From Bacteroidia bacterium (GTDB lineage: Bacteria > Bacteroidota > Bacteroidia > Bacteroidales > Azobacteroidaceae): 37,278 nucleotides of DNA. The translations under genes and the position numbers were made by a program. Location: positions 1 through 37,278 of the forward strand of contig BNTV01000040.1 in the NCBI GenBank assembly GCA_025996865.1, given 5' to 3'. Each line of letters begins with the position of its first letter. The first letter of the stretch is position 1. A model generated the notes under the pieces. The model was not told the origin of the DNA. It saw only the letters and a list, made by a program, of their open reading frames with translations, and searched no databases. Shown piece after piece: positions 25,409 to 35,095 of this stretch.

Positions 25409-26671
25409 TCAATATCCCCGAATCGCCTTGATTCCCGGCAACACCTTTCCTTCGATAAATTCCAGAAGTGCGCCACCACCGGTCGATACGTAAGACATTT
25501 TATCGGCAATCCCGAATTTATTGACGCAAGCCACCGAGTCGCCTCCGCCGATAAGCGAGAACGCGCCGTTTTCCGTCGCTTTCAGAATCGCTAAACCTAC
25601 GGCTTTGGAACCTCCCGCAAAATTATCAAATTCGAATACACCCGTAGGCCCGTTCCAAAGAATCGTTTTGGAAGCTTCGATGACTTCGGCAAATTTCTTT
25701 TCCGTTTCGGGACCGATATCCAAACCTTCCCAACCTTCGGGTATTTCACCTGCCGGAACGATTTGCGTATGGGCGTCGTTGCTGAAACTGTCCGCTGCTT
25801 TGGCGTCCACAGCCAAAACCAAGTTTACGTTGTTATCTTTTGCTTTCTGAATCAAACTCAAAGCTAAATCCAATTTATCGTCTTCCACGATTGAATTACC
25901 GATTTTACCGCCCATAGCTTTAGTAAAAGTATAAGTCATACCGCCGGCAATAATCAAATTATTTACTTTGGTGAGTAAGTTTTCAATGATTTCGATTTTG
26001 GAAGAAACTTTCGAGCCTCCCATAATCGCCGTGAATGGACGAACGGTATTTTCCAATACTTTTTCTACGGCGTCAATTTCATTTTGCATCAGGTAACCGA
26101 ACAATTTGTGGTCTGAGTCGAAATAATCGGCAATAATCGCTGTTGATGCATGGGCGCGATGAGCTGTTCCGAAAGCGTCATTTACATAAACCGTTGCGTA
26201 AGAAGCCAATTGTTTAGCCATTTCTTTCTGGTTGGCTTTTTCGGCTTTCTTGGCAGCGGCGATTTCTTCTTCGCCGGCATCTTCGCTCAATCCGCGGGGT
26301 TTGCCTTCTTCGGCAGCATAGAAGCGAAGGTTTTCCAACATCAATGCTTGTCCGGCCTGCAATGCGGCGGATTTTTCAATGGCTTCCCGCCCCAAACAGT
26401 CATCGGCAAATTCAACGGGAACACCCAACAATTTGGAAACATGCCCTAAAATGTGTTGCAAGGAATACTTGGCTTCCACGCCTTTCGGACGTCCCAAGTG
26501 AGAAGCGATAATCACACTGCCGCCATCAGAAAGAATTTTCTTCAGCGTTGGAATAGCTGCGCGAATGCGGGTATCATCCGTAATATTGAATTTTTCATCC
26601 AACGGAACATTGAAATCTACGCGAACAAAAGCTTTTTGTCCGGAAAAATTAAATTTGTCAATGGTTTGCAT
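25409..26671 (-). CDS. pgk: Phosphoglycerate kinase
   Basis: This is a 420-residue cytoplasmic glycolytic enzyme that transfers phosphate between 1,3-bisphosphoglycerate and ADP. The N-terminal substrate-binding motif [10 protein letters not shown], the SHLGRPKG motif (~residue 60), the central [15 protein letters not shown] and the C-terminal nucleotide-site motifs GGGDSVA and [10 protein letters not shown] are all present. A charged insertion at ~residues 115-150 ([15 protein letters not shown] region) explains why it is slightly longer than many bacterial homologues. It lies 19 bp downstream of serC on the same strand and is probably co-transcribed, linking glycolysis with serine synthesis at the 3-phosphoglycerate node. 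Confidence 0.98.
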   Translation of the reverse strand: MQTIDKFNFSGQKAFVRVDFNVPLDEKFNITDDTRIRAAIPTLKKILSDGGSVIIASHLGRPKGVEAKYSLQHILGHVSKLLGVPVEFADDCLGREAIEKSAALQAGQALMLENLRFYAAEEGKPRGLSEDAGEEEIAAAKKAEKANQKEMAKQLASYATVYVNDAFGTAHRAHASTAIIADYFDSDHKLFGYLMQNEIDAVEKVLENTVRPFTAIMGGSKVSSKIEIIENLLTKVNNLIIAGGMTYTFTKAMGGKIGNSIVEDDKLDLALSLIQKAKDNNVNLVLAVDAKAADSFSNDAHTQIVPAGEIPEGWEGLDIGPETEKKFAEVIEASKTILWNGPTGVFEFDNFAGGSKAVGLAILKATENGAFSLIGGGDSVACVNKFGIADKMSYVSTGGGALLEFIEGKVLPGIKAIRGY

Positions 26672-26690
26672 CTTTTTAGCTTTATAATTG

Positions 26691-27764
26691 TTAATATTTT
26701 ATTTTTTCAAACTCCTGCATTGCATCAATTAATGCCTGCACCGATTCTTTAGGAAGCGCATTGTAAGTAGAAGCCCTGAATCCGCCAACCGAACGATGCC
26801 CTTTGAGGCCAACCATGCCTTTGGAAACGGCAAATTGCAGAAAATCCGCTTCCAAATCTTTATATTCGTCGTTCATCACGAAACAAATATTCATCAACGA
26901 GCGGTCTTCTTTAACCGTAACCGTTCCTTTGAACAATTTATTGCGGTCGATTTCAGCATAAAGCAATCCGGCTTTTTCCTTGTTGAGACGGTACATTTCG
27001 GTAAGGCCACCGATAGATTTCAACCATTTCAAGGTTTGCAAAGCAGCATAAATCGGCACCACAGGCGGCGTATTGAACATCGAACCGTCTTTGATATGCG
27101 TGCGGTAATCCAACATGGTCGGAATCGGACGGCTCATTTTTCCCAGAATTTCGTCTTTTACAATCACAAAAGTCACGCCGGCCGGAGCCAGATTTTTCTG
27201 TGCGCCTCCGTAAATCAATCCGTATTTACCGACATCCACCGGACGGGAAAAAATATCGGACGACATGTCGGCCACCAGAGTTACCGGAGAATCCATGTCC
27301 TGATGAATTTCCGTTCCGAAAATCGTATTATTGGTTGTAATGTGAAAATAATCGGCATCGGCAGGAATCGTATAGTCCTTAGGAATATAAGTGAAATTGT
27401 CTGCTTTGGAAGAAGCGACTTCCACAACTTCGCCAAATAACTTGGCTTCTTTCAAGGCTTTACTTGCCCACGTGCCGGTGTTCAGATAAGCGGCTTTCTT
27501 TTCCAGCAAATTGTAAGGCACCATACAAAATTCCAGACTGGCTCCTCCGCCCAAAAACAGTACGGAATAACCTTCCGGAATGTTCAGAATTTCTTTGAAT
27601 AAAGCAACAGTTTCATCCATAACAGCTTGAAATTCTTTGGTACGGTGGCTTACTTCCATCAAACTCAAACCGGTTCCGGCAAAATTTTTGATGGCTTCGA
27701 TCGTATTATCCACGGCTTCTTGAGGTAAGATAGAAGGCCCTGCATTAAAATTATACTTTTTCAT
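26691..27764 (-). CDS. serC: Phosphoserine aminotransferase
   Basis: This is a 357-residue class V, PLP-dependent aminotransferase of serine and pyridoxine synthesis that converts 3-phosphohydroxypyruvate and glutamate to phosphoserine. The N-terminus [10 protein letters not shown], the LFLGGGAS loop (~residue 70), the PLP-binding Lys190 ([12 protein letters not shown]) and the C-terminal [18 protein letters not shown] motif are all clear. The length is normal. It is the first gene of a serC-pgk pair. A -7 box TACCTTTG lies on the - strand at 27820-27813, 49 bp before the start codon. Confidence 0.98.
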   Translation of the reverse strand: MKKYNFNAGPSILPQEAVDNTIEAIKNFAGTGLSLMEVSHRTKEFQAVMDETVALFKEILNIPEGYSVLFLGGGASLEFCMVPYNLLEKKAAYLNTGTWASKALKEAKLFGEVVEVASSKADNFTYIPKDYTIPADADYFHITTNNTIFGTEIHQDMDSPVTLVADMSSDIFSRPVDVGKYGLIYGGAQKNLAPAGVTFVIVKDEILGKMSRPIPTMLDYRTHIKDGSMFNTPPVVPIYAALQTLKWLKSIGGLTEMYRLNKEKAGLLYAEIDRNKLFKGTVTVKEDRSLMNICFVMNDEYKDLEADFLQFAVSKGMVGLKGHRSVGGFRASTYNALPKESVQALIDAMQEFEKIKY

Positions 27765-27812
27765 AAATAAATTGTTTAAAATTTAAAGAAAGAATCTTAG
27801 TTTTTAAGGCCA

Positions 27813-27820
27813 CAAAGGTA
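27813..27820 (-). promoter_or_regulatory. -7 box (TACCTTTG) for serC-pgk
   Basis: Exact TAnnTTTG match on the - strand, in the 81-bp gap between rarA and serC and 49 bp before the serC start. No clear -33 element is visible. Confidence 0.55.
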
Positions 27821-27845
27821 ATACTTTTTTTTTATTTTTACAATA

Positions 27846-29126
27846 TTATTGTGTCGAGTGAAGTCGAGACATCCACTCTTGAATCTTCTTTTCCTGAGTG
27901 TTATCCTGAGCAATCCAAAATTTCTTATCTTTGATTTCTTCCGGTAAATAATCCTGCGCCACATAATTTTTTTCATAATCATGAGCATATTTGTAGCCCT
28001 TGCTGTAATTCAGGTTCTTCATCAATTGGGTAGGAGCGTTTCGCAGATGAAGCGGTACCGGCAAATTGCCCGACCTGCCGACTTCAGCCGTAGCATTTTC
28101 GATGGCCATATACGCCGAATTACTTTTGGGACTTGTTGCCAGATAGATCGTCGTTTCCGCCAAAATAATCCGTCCTTCGGGCCAACCGATTTTGGTCAAC
28201 GCATCAAAGCAAGCATTGGCGAGTAACAAGGCATTGGGATTCGCCAGGCCAATGTCTTCCGCAGCGGAAATCACCAAACGGCGAGCGATGAATTTAGGGT
28301 CTTCGCCTCCGGCAACCATCCGCGCCAACCAATAAATAGCGCCGTCGGGGTCGCTTCCCCGAATGGATTTGATAAAAGCCGAAATAATATCATAGTGCAT
28401 TTCTCCGCCTTTGTCGTAAGCGACCGGATTCTCTTGCAAGCGGTCGATGACTTTGGCGTCGGTAATGATGACAGGCGCATCGGGCGATTCGTTATTTTCA
28501 TCAGCCTCAACAACTAATTCAAGTATATTGAGTAACTTACGCGCATCTCCGCCTGAAAATCTTAGTAGCGCAGCCGTTTCCTGCACTTCGATTTTTTTGT
28601 TTTTCAGTTCGACGTCTGCGGCTAATGCTTTGTGCAGTAAAATCAGCAAATCATCAGCGCTCAGGCTTTTCAGGACGTAAACCTGACAGCGGGAAAGCAG
28701 CGGACTGATTACTTCAAACGAAGGATTTTCGGTCGTTGCGCCAATCAAAGTAATCGTACCGTTTTCGACGGCAGCCAGCAAAGAATCCTGTTGGGATTTA
28801 CTGAAACGGTGAATTTCATCAATAAACAGGATGGGACGCTTGCTATCGAAAAAAGCGGTCGATTTGGCTTTATCTATCACTTCCCGAACGTCTTTTACCC
28901 CTGAACTAATGGCGCTTAACGTGAAAAAAGGAATATCCAGTTGTTGGGAAATAATCCGGGCCAAAGTAGTTTTCCCGACACCCGGAGGTCCCCACAATAT
29001 AAACGAAGGAACGCTTCCCGAATCAATCATTTTCCGGAGGACACTCCCCTTCCCTACCAAATGCTGCTGACCGACATAGTCGTCTAAATACTGGGGACGC
29101 ATTCGTTCTGCTAATGGTCGATTCAT
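27846..29126 (-). CDS. rarA: Replication-associated recombination protein A (MgsA/WHIP-type AAA+ ATPase)
   Basis: This is a 426-residue AAA+ ATPase acting at stalled replication forks. Walker [11 protein letters not shown] begins at residue 46, Walker B reads LFIDEIHRF (~residue 100), and the family-typical N-terminus [18 protein letters not shown] and sensor [11 protein letters not shown] are present. The C-terminal region contains the RarA tetramerisation segment ([21 protein letters not shown], then [10 protein letters not shown]). It lies 31 bp downstream of the M16 peptidase gene on the same strand and may be co-transcribed with it. Nothing unusual is seen. Confidence 0.97.
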   Translation of the reverse strand: MNRPLAERMRPQYLDDYVGQQHLVGKGSVLRKMIDSGSVPSFILWGPPGVGKTTLARIISQQLDIPFFTLSAISSGVKDVREVIDKAKSTAFFDSKRPILFIDEIHRFSKSQQDSLLAAVENGTITLIGATTENPSFEVISPLLSRCQVYVLKSLSADDLLILLHKALAADVELKNKKIEVQETAALLRFSGGDARKLLNILELVVEADENNESPDAPVIITDAKVIDRLQENPVAYDKGGEMHYDIISAFIKSIRGSDPDGAIYWLARMVAGGEDPKFIARRLVISAAEDIGLANPNALLLANACFDALTKIGWPEGRIILAETTIYLATSPKSNSAYMAIENATAEVGRSGNLPVPLHLRNAPTQLMKNLNYSKGYKYAHDYEKNYVAQDYLPEEIKDKKFWIAQDNTQEKKIQEWMSRLHSTQ

Positions 29127-29157
29127 GGGCTGTTATTTTTTAAGAGATAACGATACC

Positions 29158-32100
29158 TTAGTACCCAAAAACCTCGCTCAAAGAAAATTCCCTGACATCA
29201 GCAATCTTCTTCAAATAATTGAAATCAACTTTGTCCTTTTTACCAATCAGGACTATCGAATATTTCGCCGGTCGAACGTGTTCGTCAAAATATTTTTGAA
29301 CGTCGTCCAATTTCATGGTTTGAATCGTTTCATAAACGGGTTTCCGGATATCATAATCAATATTTTTATCTTTCAAATCCATATAATTCCAGAAAATATT
29401 TTCTTTGATAATGCGTTCCGAACGCATGTTGTTCAAAACACTTTCTTTACTCAAATCAAAGGATTTTTCCGATTTGGCCATGTTACTCAACATTTCCTTA
29501 AACGCGTCGATTGCCGTCGCCATCTTGTCTGATTGCGTTCCCACGTATGCTTGCACGTAATTGGATTTGTCGGCGTAACGAGGCGAAGTTACGTAAGCAT
29601 AAGCCGAATAGGCTAAGCCGCGAGCTTCCCTGATTTCCTGAAATACAATGGAGTTCATGCCGGCTCCATAATAAGCGTTAAACATGGATTGATAGGGTAT
29701 TAAGGCCGGATTGAATTTCACGTCTTTCGCTACGAGGAAAACTTCGGTTTGAACCATATCGTAGTCGGCAAAATAAACAACCGGTTTATCCATCGGCAAT
29801 TCGGGATAATCAACTTTTACCGGAACATCTGCCAGTGTTTCAGGGGTTTTCACTTTTTTCAGCACACCGGCCACTTTTGTATCGGCGTCAGGTCCGTAAT
29901 AATAATACCCGTGTTTGTAACCGGAGAAATTTTTGATAATGTCAATCAATTCCTGCGGATTAACGGCTTTCAGTTCGGCTTCCGTTAATATATCGGTGAA
30001 AGAAGATTTGGAACCGTTGAGTGCGTAAGTAATCAAACCGTTGAGAATCCTGTTTTTATTTAGTTTGCTATTGGCTCTTTCTTTGAGAATATCGTTCACC
30101 AAATTGTTGTATGCTTCTGGATTAACGACAGCGTCGTTTATCATTTCATCCATCAAAGCGAGCGAACGGTCAAAAGTTTCGTTCAAACCGGAAAGGGTGA
30201 CATAACTGCGTCCGGAGGTCGAATAGGCGTTGAAACTCATTGCCAGTTTATACATTTCCATTTTCAATGCTTCGGGCGAATATTTGGACGTTCCCAGATA
30301 AGGCAAATAGCGGAAAGCCAGCGCCAACTTTTTATCCGTCACGTTCGAAATTTCTACAAATTGATTTAAAGAATAAAGTTGGTTATCCGGATTTTTCGTA
30401 TAATAAAAGTCTATACCGTCTTTTATTTTTTGATTCTTTATCAAAGACTTATAATCCAAGAACACCGGTTCGACAGGTGTCGTTTCCATGGACAGAATTT
30501 CCTTGGCGAGTACCGATTCGTTTTCGCGATTAATTGTAATCGGAGTAATAGCCGGTTTTTCGACTGTTACTTTATTCTTGTTTTCCCCTGTCCGTTTGTA
30601 AACGGTTATGTAGTTGTTATCCTTGAAGAAATCGTTGGCAAAAGCAACCAAATCCGCTTTGGTAATTTTAGAGATTTCGTCGATTCTCGCCGTTTCATCT
30701 TTCCAATCAATTTCATTGATAAAAGCGCTTAGAAAATCATAGCAAGCGGAATAACGATTGTCGGTTTTTCTGATAACATCCAATTTATAATTATTTATAA
30801 CTGCTTCTATTAGTGTAGAATCGAAATCTCCGGCTTTCAGCTTCCGGATTTCGTCCTGAATCAAACCGCCTACTTCCTCCAAAGTTTGTCCTTCGCGGGG
30901 CGTTCCCATAAATATAAAAAGCCCGTAATCTTTTAATGATTCCGAACCGGCATAAAGATTCAAAACTTTCTGTTTTTGCAATAAATCCAAATCAATCATA
31001 CCGGCCGTTCCGTTGGATAAAATGGAACCGATCAAATCAAGATAATCGACGTCTTTCGATTTGGCATCGCCGGACCGGTAAGCGACGGCAATCATTTCTT
31101 GGTCGGGGGTCGTCACTTCAACCGTTTTTGCTGTTGTAAGCAGTTCTTCTTTAACCGGCTCGGCATGTGTCAGATTTTCATTCGGTTGCATTTGACCGAA
31201 ATACTTATCAACGAGTTGTATGGTAGATTCATAATTCAAATCTCCACTCATCATAACCGCCATGTTATTCGGCACATAGAAATATTTCTGGAAAGCCATT
31301 ACACTTTTCATTGAAGGATTTTTCAAATGTTCCGGCAAACCGATAATATCCACTTTATAAGGGTGTTTGTTGAACAGACCTTCGAATACTTTTTGCCACA
31401 GCATGGAAGTTCCTCTGTCCTGATACATGTTAAACTCTTCATACACAGTTTCCAATTCCGTGTGGAAAAGCCGCAGTTGGATATTCGAGAAACGGTCGTA
31501 TTCCAATTTCAGGAAGCGTTCGATTTCGTTTGCGGGAATTTCGTTCACATAAGCCGTCAGGTCGTAGCTGGTGAAAGCATTCGTACCCGAAGCGCCGAGC
31601 GCACCGACAATCTTGTCGTATTCATTCGAAATAGCGTACTTGGACGCTTCCTGTGAAACGGCGTCAATTTGTTTGTAGATTTTTTTCTTTTCATCGGCCG
31701 TTTGAGCCGCCTTATGAACTTCAAACAAATTGAAAATACTGTCCAACAGTGGTTTTTCCTTTTCCCAATCCGAAGTTCCATAGTGATCGGTACCTTTAAA
31801 CATCATGTGTTCCAAGTAGTGCGCCAATCCCGTATTGTCGCGCGGGTCGTCTTTCGCGCCGGCACGGACGGCAATTACAGTTTGAATACGGGGTTCATCC
31901 GTGTTTTTCGATAAATACACCTTCAATCCATTGTTCAACGTATAAATACGCGCTTTGTAAGGGTCGTTAGTGACTTCTTCGTAAGCATACCCGTTCGCGT
32001 CTTTTCCCGAAATCGTCCGGTATTCCGCCGCGTTCTTCTGGCAGCCGGCTATTAATAAAAATAGCGAAACCATTCCCAAAAAATACTTTCTCATTTCCAT
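29158..32100 (-). CDS. M16-family zinc metallopeptidase lipoprotein (two-domain pitrilysin type)
   Basis: This is a 980-residue predicted lipoprotein (lipobox LIAGC, Cys20). The inverted zinc motif HYLEH (His94, Glu97, His98) with a downstream acidic segment (ELETVYEEFNMY, third ligand Glu) marks an active M16 N-terminal half. The C-terminal half (from about residue 530) is a second M16-like domain, catalytically inactive as usual, with the REARGLAYSAYAYV motif typical of the family. The size fits the single-chain, two-repeat form found in Bacteroidetes periplasm or outer membrane. The start could also be the Met at 32094. A -7 box TAACTTTG lies 32 bp upstream. The substrate is probably small peptides. 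Confidence 0.93.
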   Translation of the reverse strand: MEMRKYFLGMVSLFLLIAGCQKNAAEYRTISGKDANGYAYEEVTNDPYKARIYTLNNGLKVYLSKNTDEPRIQTVIAVRAGAKDDPRDNTGLAHYLEHMMFKGTDHYGTSDWEKEKPLLDSIFNLFEVHKAAQTADEKKKIYKQIDAVSQEASKYAISNEYDKIVGALGASGTNAFTSYDLTAYVNEIPANEIERFLKLEYDRFSNIQLRLFHTELETVYEEFNMYQDRGTSMLWQKVFEGLFNKHPYKVDIIGLPEHLKNPSMKSVMAFQKYFYVPNNMAVMMSGDLNYESTIQLVDKYFGQMQPNENLTHAEPVKEELLTTAKTVEVTTPDQEMIAVAYRSGDAKSKDVDYLDLIGSILSNGTAGMIDLDLLQKQKVLNLYAGSESLKDYGLFIFMGTPREGQTLEEVGGLIQDEIRKLKAGDFDSTLIEAVINNYKLDVIRKTDNRYSACYDFLSAFINEIDWKDETARIDEISKITKADLVAFANDFFKDNNYITVYKRTGENKNKVTVEKPAITPITINRENESVLAKEILSMETTPVEPVFLDYKSLIKNQKIKDGIDFYYTKNPDNQLYSLNQFVEISNVTDKKLALAFRYLPYLGTSKYSPEALKMEMYKLAMSFNAYSTSGRSYVTLSGLNETFDRSLALMDEMINDAVVNPEAYNNLVNDILKERANSKLNKNRILNGLITYALNGSKSSFTDILTEAELKAVNPQELIDIIKNFSGYKHGYYYYGPDADTKVAGVLKKVKTPETLADVPVKVDYPELPMDKPVVYFADYDMVQTEVFLVAKDVKFNPALIPYQSMFNAYYGAGMNSIVFQEIREARGLAYSAYAYVTSPRYADKSNYVQAYVGTQSDKMATAIDAFKEMLSNMAKSEKSFDLSKESVLNNMRSERIIKENIFWNYMDLKDKNIDYDIRKPVYETIQTMKLDDVQKYFDEHVRPAKYSIVLIGKKDKVDFNYLKKIADVREFSLSEVFGY

Positions 32101-32131
32101 AACGATTAATTTAGATTAAAATTTGTACCGG

Positions 32132-32139
32132 CAAAGTTA
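32132..32139 (-). promoter_or_regulatory. -7 box (TAACTTTG) for the M16 peptidase gene
   Basis: Exact TAnnTTTG match on the - strand, 31 bp before the start at 32100. It lies in a short divergent promoter region shared with the Ibr-like cassette. Confidence 0.6.
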
Positions 32140-32198
32140 CAATATATATTTGATTACACTATTTGCCGGATAATATTTTTTTATTCATTCAATATCCG

Positions 32199-32206
32199 TA
32201 TATTTG
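32199..32206 (+). promoter_or_regulatory. -7 box (TATATTTG) for the Ibr-like cassette
   Basis: Exact TAnnTTTG match, 31 bp before the ATG at 32238 and followed by CATC as at 3596. A TTTG at 32162-32165 is too far upstream to be a normal -33 element. Confidence 0.6.
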
Positions 32207-32237
32207 CATCTTAAACAAACTATTCGTATAGGGATTA

Positions 32238-32633
32238 ATGGAAATTATTAGACTGGAGGGAGAAGACCACCGGCTTTATTATCTGGTGGCGCACTTGGTA
32301 ATGAATGAGGATGTATTGAAATATAACCTCAACTACCCCTATAAAACTTCCGACAATTATTGTTGGTTCGTTGCCGTTGAAGAAGGCACCACACGGGGTT
32401 TTATTCCGGTAAAACTGGAAGACGGAAAAGCGACCATAAATAATTATTATGTTGAAGACGACGACAGCAAGGTTTTCTCTCTGCTGTTGAAAGAAGTTGT
32501 CCGGGTATTACTGCCTGATTTCAATATAGAATCGATAACGCAAATACGACACATCCCCGATTTTGAACGAAACGGCTTTTCGATTATACTTCGCTGGAAA
32601 AGATATGTAAAAATGAACGCATTCAAAAAATGA
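32238..32633 (+). CDS. Small GNAT-like protein, first gene of an Ibr-like cassette
   Basis: This is a 131-residue protein with no signal peptide. The second half has a GNAT-like pattern: GFIPVKLEDGKATINNYYV (beta strands 4-5), a helix SLLLKEVVRVLL, and a C-terminal FERNGFSIILRWKRYVKM segment resembling the final strands of acetyltransferases. No clear acetyl-CoA pyrophosphate loop (Q/RxxGxG/A) is seen, so it may not be an active acetyltransferase. Its stop codon overlaps the start of the DUF3440 gene by four bases (ATGA), so the two are translationally coupled. Its function is unknown. Genes of this size are a usual companion of IbrA/IbrB-like pairs in my recollection, but this was not checked. 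Confidence 0.6.
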   Translation: MEIIRLEGEDHRLYYLVAHLVMNEDVLKYNLNYPYKTSDNYCWFVAVEEGTTRGFIPVKLEDGKATINNYYVEDDDSKVFSLLLKEVVRVLLPDFNIESITQIRHIPDFERNGFSIILRWKRYVKMNAFKK

Positions 32634-33934
32634 AAAAAAACGTCCATGAATTAACAATGTCCCGGTTGGGAATATTGTTCAATGAATTTGATAATATTTA
32701 TATATCTTTCTCCGGCGGTAAAGACAGCAGTGTATTGCTGAATCTTTGCATACAATATGTGAGGGAAAACAACCTTAACGTAAAAATCGGCGTTTTCCAC
32801 ATGGATTATGAAGTACAGTACCATGAAACGCTCCGGTACATTGACCGTGTATTCCGGGCAAACCCCGACATCATTGAGGTATATCGCGTATGCGTGCCTT
32901 TCAAGGTGAGTACCTGCACCTCCATGTACCAGACTTTTTGGCGTCCCTGGGACGATGCGTGCAAGGAATTTTGGGTGAGGGAAATACCTCCGGACAGTTA
33001 TACGAAAAATCATTTTCCGTTTTATGACGGGGAAATGTGGGACTATGATTTCCAAACCCTTTTTGCCCAATGGTATCACCAGTTGAAAAATGCGAAGAAG
33101 ACTTGTTGCCTGGTCGGGATACGCACCCAGGAAAGCTATCATCGCTGGAAGGCGATCCATGGGAATAAAAGGCGTTATATGTACCGTAACCTGCAATGGA
33201 CGCACGAACTGGCCGACAATATTTACAATGCCTACGCGATATATGATTGGCTAACAACGGATATATGGATCGCAAACGGCCGTTTCGGATGGGATTACAA
33301 CCATCTGTATGATCTTTATTACCAGGCAGGTGTGTCTTTGGACAAGCAGCGGGTAGCCAGCCCGTTTATATCCACGGCGCAAGAGAGTCTTTCGCTCTAC
33401 CGCGTTATCGACCCCGACATGTGGGGTAAAATGATATGCCGTGTAAACGGCGTAAATTTCACGGCGCTTTATGGTCATACAAGCGTTGTCGCGAGATATA
33501 AAGCGCGCCTTCCGCGCGGACATACATGGGAAAGCTATATGCACTTCCTGCTGTCCACGCTGCCCGAAGAAACACGCTTGAATTACTTGCAAAAACTATC
33601 CGTGAGCATTAATTTCTGGCGCAACAAAGGCGGTTGTCTGTCTGAAGAAACGATTGATAAGTTGCAGCAATTCGGTATTGAGATTGAGGTAATGAATCAT
33701 ACGAATTATAAAACAAGCAAGTATCCTGTGAAGATGAACTATCAGGACGATATAGACATGGCGGAATTCAAGAGTTTACCTACCTTCAAACGGATGTGTA
33801 TGTGTATTCTCAAGAATGACCACTTGTGTAAATACATGGGATTTGCCCTGACAAAAAAGGAAATCGAAAATAAAAAGAAAATCATGGATTTTTATCAAAA
33901 TATATACACATGCAAGATGACCGGAATTTTTTAA
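32630..33934 (+). CDS. PAPS-reductase-superfamily/DUF3440 protein (IbrA-like)
   Basis: This is a 434-residue cytoplasmic protein. The PP-loop ATPase motif SGGKDSSV lies at residues 28-35, followed by FHMDYEVQY (~residue 61) and GIRTQESYHRWK (~residue 162), the pattern of phosphoadenosine phosphosulfate reductase-like and DndC-like enzymes. The C-terminal part, ending in a KTSKYPVKMNYQDDI...CMCILKNDH segment, fits DUF3440. Known relatives are E. coli IbrA, which with IbrB activates eib genes, and more distantly the sulfur-mobilising DndC. A nucleotide-activating or thio-transfer step is plausible but not shown. It overlaps the preceding gene by 4 bp and the ParB-like gene by 25 bp. Confidence 0.85.
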   Translation: MKKNVHELTMSRLGILFNEFDNIYISFSGGKDSSVLLNLCIQYVRENNLNVKIGVFHMDYEVQYHETLRYIDRVFRANPDIIEVYRVCVPFKVSTCTSMYQTFWRPWDDACKEFWVREIPPDSYTKNHFPFYDGEMWDYDFQTLFAQWYHQLKNAKKTCCLVGIRTQESYHRWKAIHGNKRRYMYRNLQWTHELADNIYNAYAIYDWLTTDIWIANGRFGWDYNHLYDLYYQAGVSLDKQRVASPFISTAQESLSLYRVIDPDMWGKMICRVNGVNFTALYGHTSVVARYKARLPRGHTWESYMHFLLSTLPEETRLNYLQKLSVSINFWRNKGGCLSEETIDKLQQFGIEIEVMNHTNYKTSKYPVKMNYQDDIDMAEFKSLPTFKRMCMCILKNDHLCKYMGFALTKKEIENKKKIMDFYQNIYTCKMTGIF

Positions 33935-34431
33935 GCCCTGTTTACAATGTAAGGCCCATACCGATAGAGAAAATACGAGCGAACGCCTATAACCCGAATG
34001 TCGTGGCTCCACCGGAAATGGAACTTCTCGAATTGTCCGTCTGGGAAGACGGATACACGATGCCTTGCGTTTGTTATTACCTTCCCGAAGAAGATATATA
34101 CGAACTTGTGGATGGATTTCACCGGTACTTAGTCATGAAAACATCCAACCGTATTTATGAACGGGAAAAAGGTTTCTTGCCCGTAACCGTGATAAACAAA
34201 GACTTGTCGAACCGGATGGCCTCAACCATAAGGCATAACCGCGCCCGCGGAACCCACAGTATTGAACTGATGACCAATATTGTAGCCGAACTTAAAAAGG
34301 CGGGAATGAGCGACGCCTGGATCATGAACAATATCGGCATGGATAAGGACGAATTGCTCAGATTCAAACAGATTTCGGGATTGGCGGCGCTGTTTGCCGA
34401 TAAAGAATTCAGCATACCTTCGGAAAACTAA
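33910..34431 (+). CDS. ParB-like nuclease-domain protein (IbrB-like)
   Basis: This is a 173-residue protein. The N-terminal ~100 residues are a ParB/sulfiredoxin-type domain: VRPIPIEKIRANAYNPN, then YELVDGFHRYLV with the family DGxHR (Asp68-Arg72). ParB-like domains of this kind bind CTP or ATP and DNA. The C-terminal part (~residues 115-165, ELKKAGMSDAWIMNNIGMDKDEL) looks like a helix-turn-helix. IbrB in E. coli is the fixed partner of IbrA, and the 25-bp overlap with the IbrA-like gene supports a functional pair. It could be a DNA-binding specificity subunit for the pair, which is inference. The gene converges with the vapC-like gene. Confidence 0.83.
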   Translation: MQDDRNFLSPVYNVRPIPIEKIRANAYNPNVVAPPEMELLELSVWEDGYTMPCVCYYLPEEDIYELVDGFHRYLVMKTSNRIYEREKGFLPVTVINKDLSNRMASTIRHNRARGTHSIELMTNIVAELKKAGMSDAWIMNNIGMDKDELLRFKQISGLAALFADKEFSIPSEN

Positions 34432-34456
34432 AACTTTCTGTTTTGGCAGGCAAGGA

Positions 34457-34873
34457 TTACCGTTTGTTGAACACTAACTGCAAGCCCTGTTTTTCGTAAA
34501 GTTTGAATTTTCCGTCCGATGAAATAATGGGGATTTTGTCGGCTATGGCTTGGGCAATGATTGCGTGGTCGTTTGCATCTTTATGGTCGGAAGCTAAATT
34601 CAAGGCAACATATTTTGACAAATGGTACTGGTTGTAATAGATAATCTCAATATCGTAGAACTTTATTTTGGTAATAATATCTTCTGCCGATTTGCAGTCA
34701 GATAGTTCTATCTTACCGGTTTTATAAAGTAATATCAATTCATTAATGGTTATGGAACTTGCATAAAGCTGATTGGAATAATCAAATATCCTTTCTGCAA
34801 CTTCGCGAGTTATATCTTCTTTCGGATTTGACAATATAAAAACCAATATATTTGTATCTAAATAATACCTCAT
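34457..34873 (-). CDS. PIN-domain ribonuclease toxin (VapC family)
   Basis: This is a 138-residue PIN-domain protein. The four acidic residues of the active site are visible: Asp6 (YLDTN), Glu45 (TINEL), Asp99 or Asp102 (HKDANDH) and Asp120 (ISSDGKF). VapC toxins cleave RNA, often initiator tRNA or rRNA. A 50-codon ORF immediately upstream overlaps it by four bases (ATGA) and is the likely antitoxin. The pair reads convergently with the Ibr-like cassette. Confidence 0.9.
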   Translation of the reverse strand: MRYYLDTNILVFILSNPKEDITREVAERIFDYSNQLYASSITINELILLYKTGKIELSDCKSAEDIITKIKFYDIEIIYYNQYHLSKYVALNLASDHKDANDHAIIAQAIADKIPIISSDGKFKLYEKQGLQLVFNKR

Positions 34874-35022
34874 CTCATTACGGCTTTCATATCTATTATT
34901 TTAATAAAAGGCTTCCAGTCCGGACTATTAATCCATTCACCGAGGGCATTTAATTTCTTTGGTTTGCCGGTTTCCTCTTTAGAAACGCTTTTGGGGGCTT
35001 CTTTTGTTTCTGTCGTTTTCAT
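34870..35022 (-). CDS. Small putative antitoxin partner of the VapC-like toxin (50 aa)
   Basis: This ORF is short: ATG at 35022, TGA at 34872-34870, 50 residues. Its stop overlaps the vapC start codon (ATGA). The translated peptide begins MKTTETKEAPKSVSKEETG, is rich in Lys and Glu at the N-terminus, and has a Trp-containing C-terminal half (LGEWINSPDWKPFI), which could fold on binding the toxin. It starts 35 bp after a good promoter (TACCTTTG with TTG 19 bp further up). It does not resemble a known DNA-binding antitoxin by eye; placement alone supports the call. Confidence 0.75.
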   Translation of the reverse strand: MKTTETKEAPKSVSKEETGKPKKLNALGEWINSPDWKPFIKIIDMKAVMR

Positions 35023-35056
35023 CTTTGTTTGTTTTTATTAATTTCAATTGTAATTA

Positions 35057-35086
35057 CAAAGGTATGAATATTTTTTGGTTGCACAA
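35057..35086 (-). promoter_or_regulatory. Promoter of the toxin-antitoxin pair
   Basis: On the - strand the -7 box TACCTTTG lies at 35064-35057, and TTG at 35086-35084 sits 19 bp upstream, the spacing expected for a Bacteroides -33/-7 promoter. This is the best-formed promoter in the window. Confidence 0.7.
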
Positions 35087-35095
35087 TCTTTTTAA

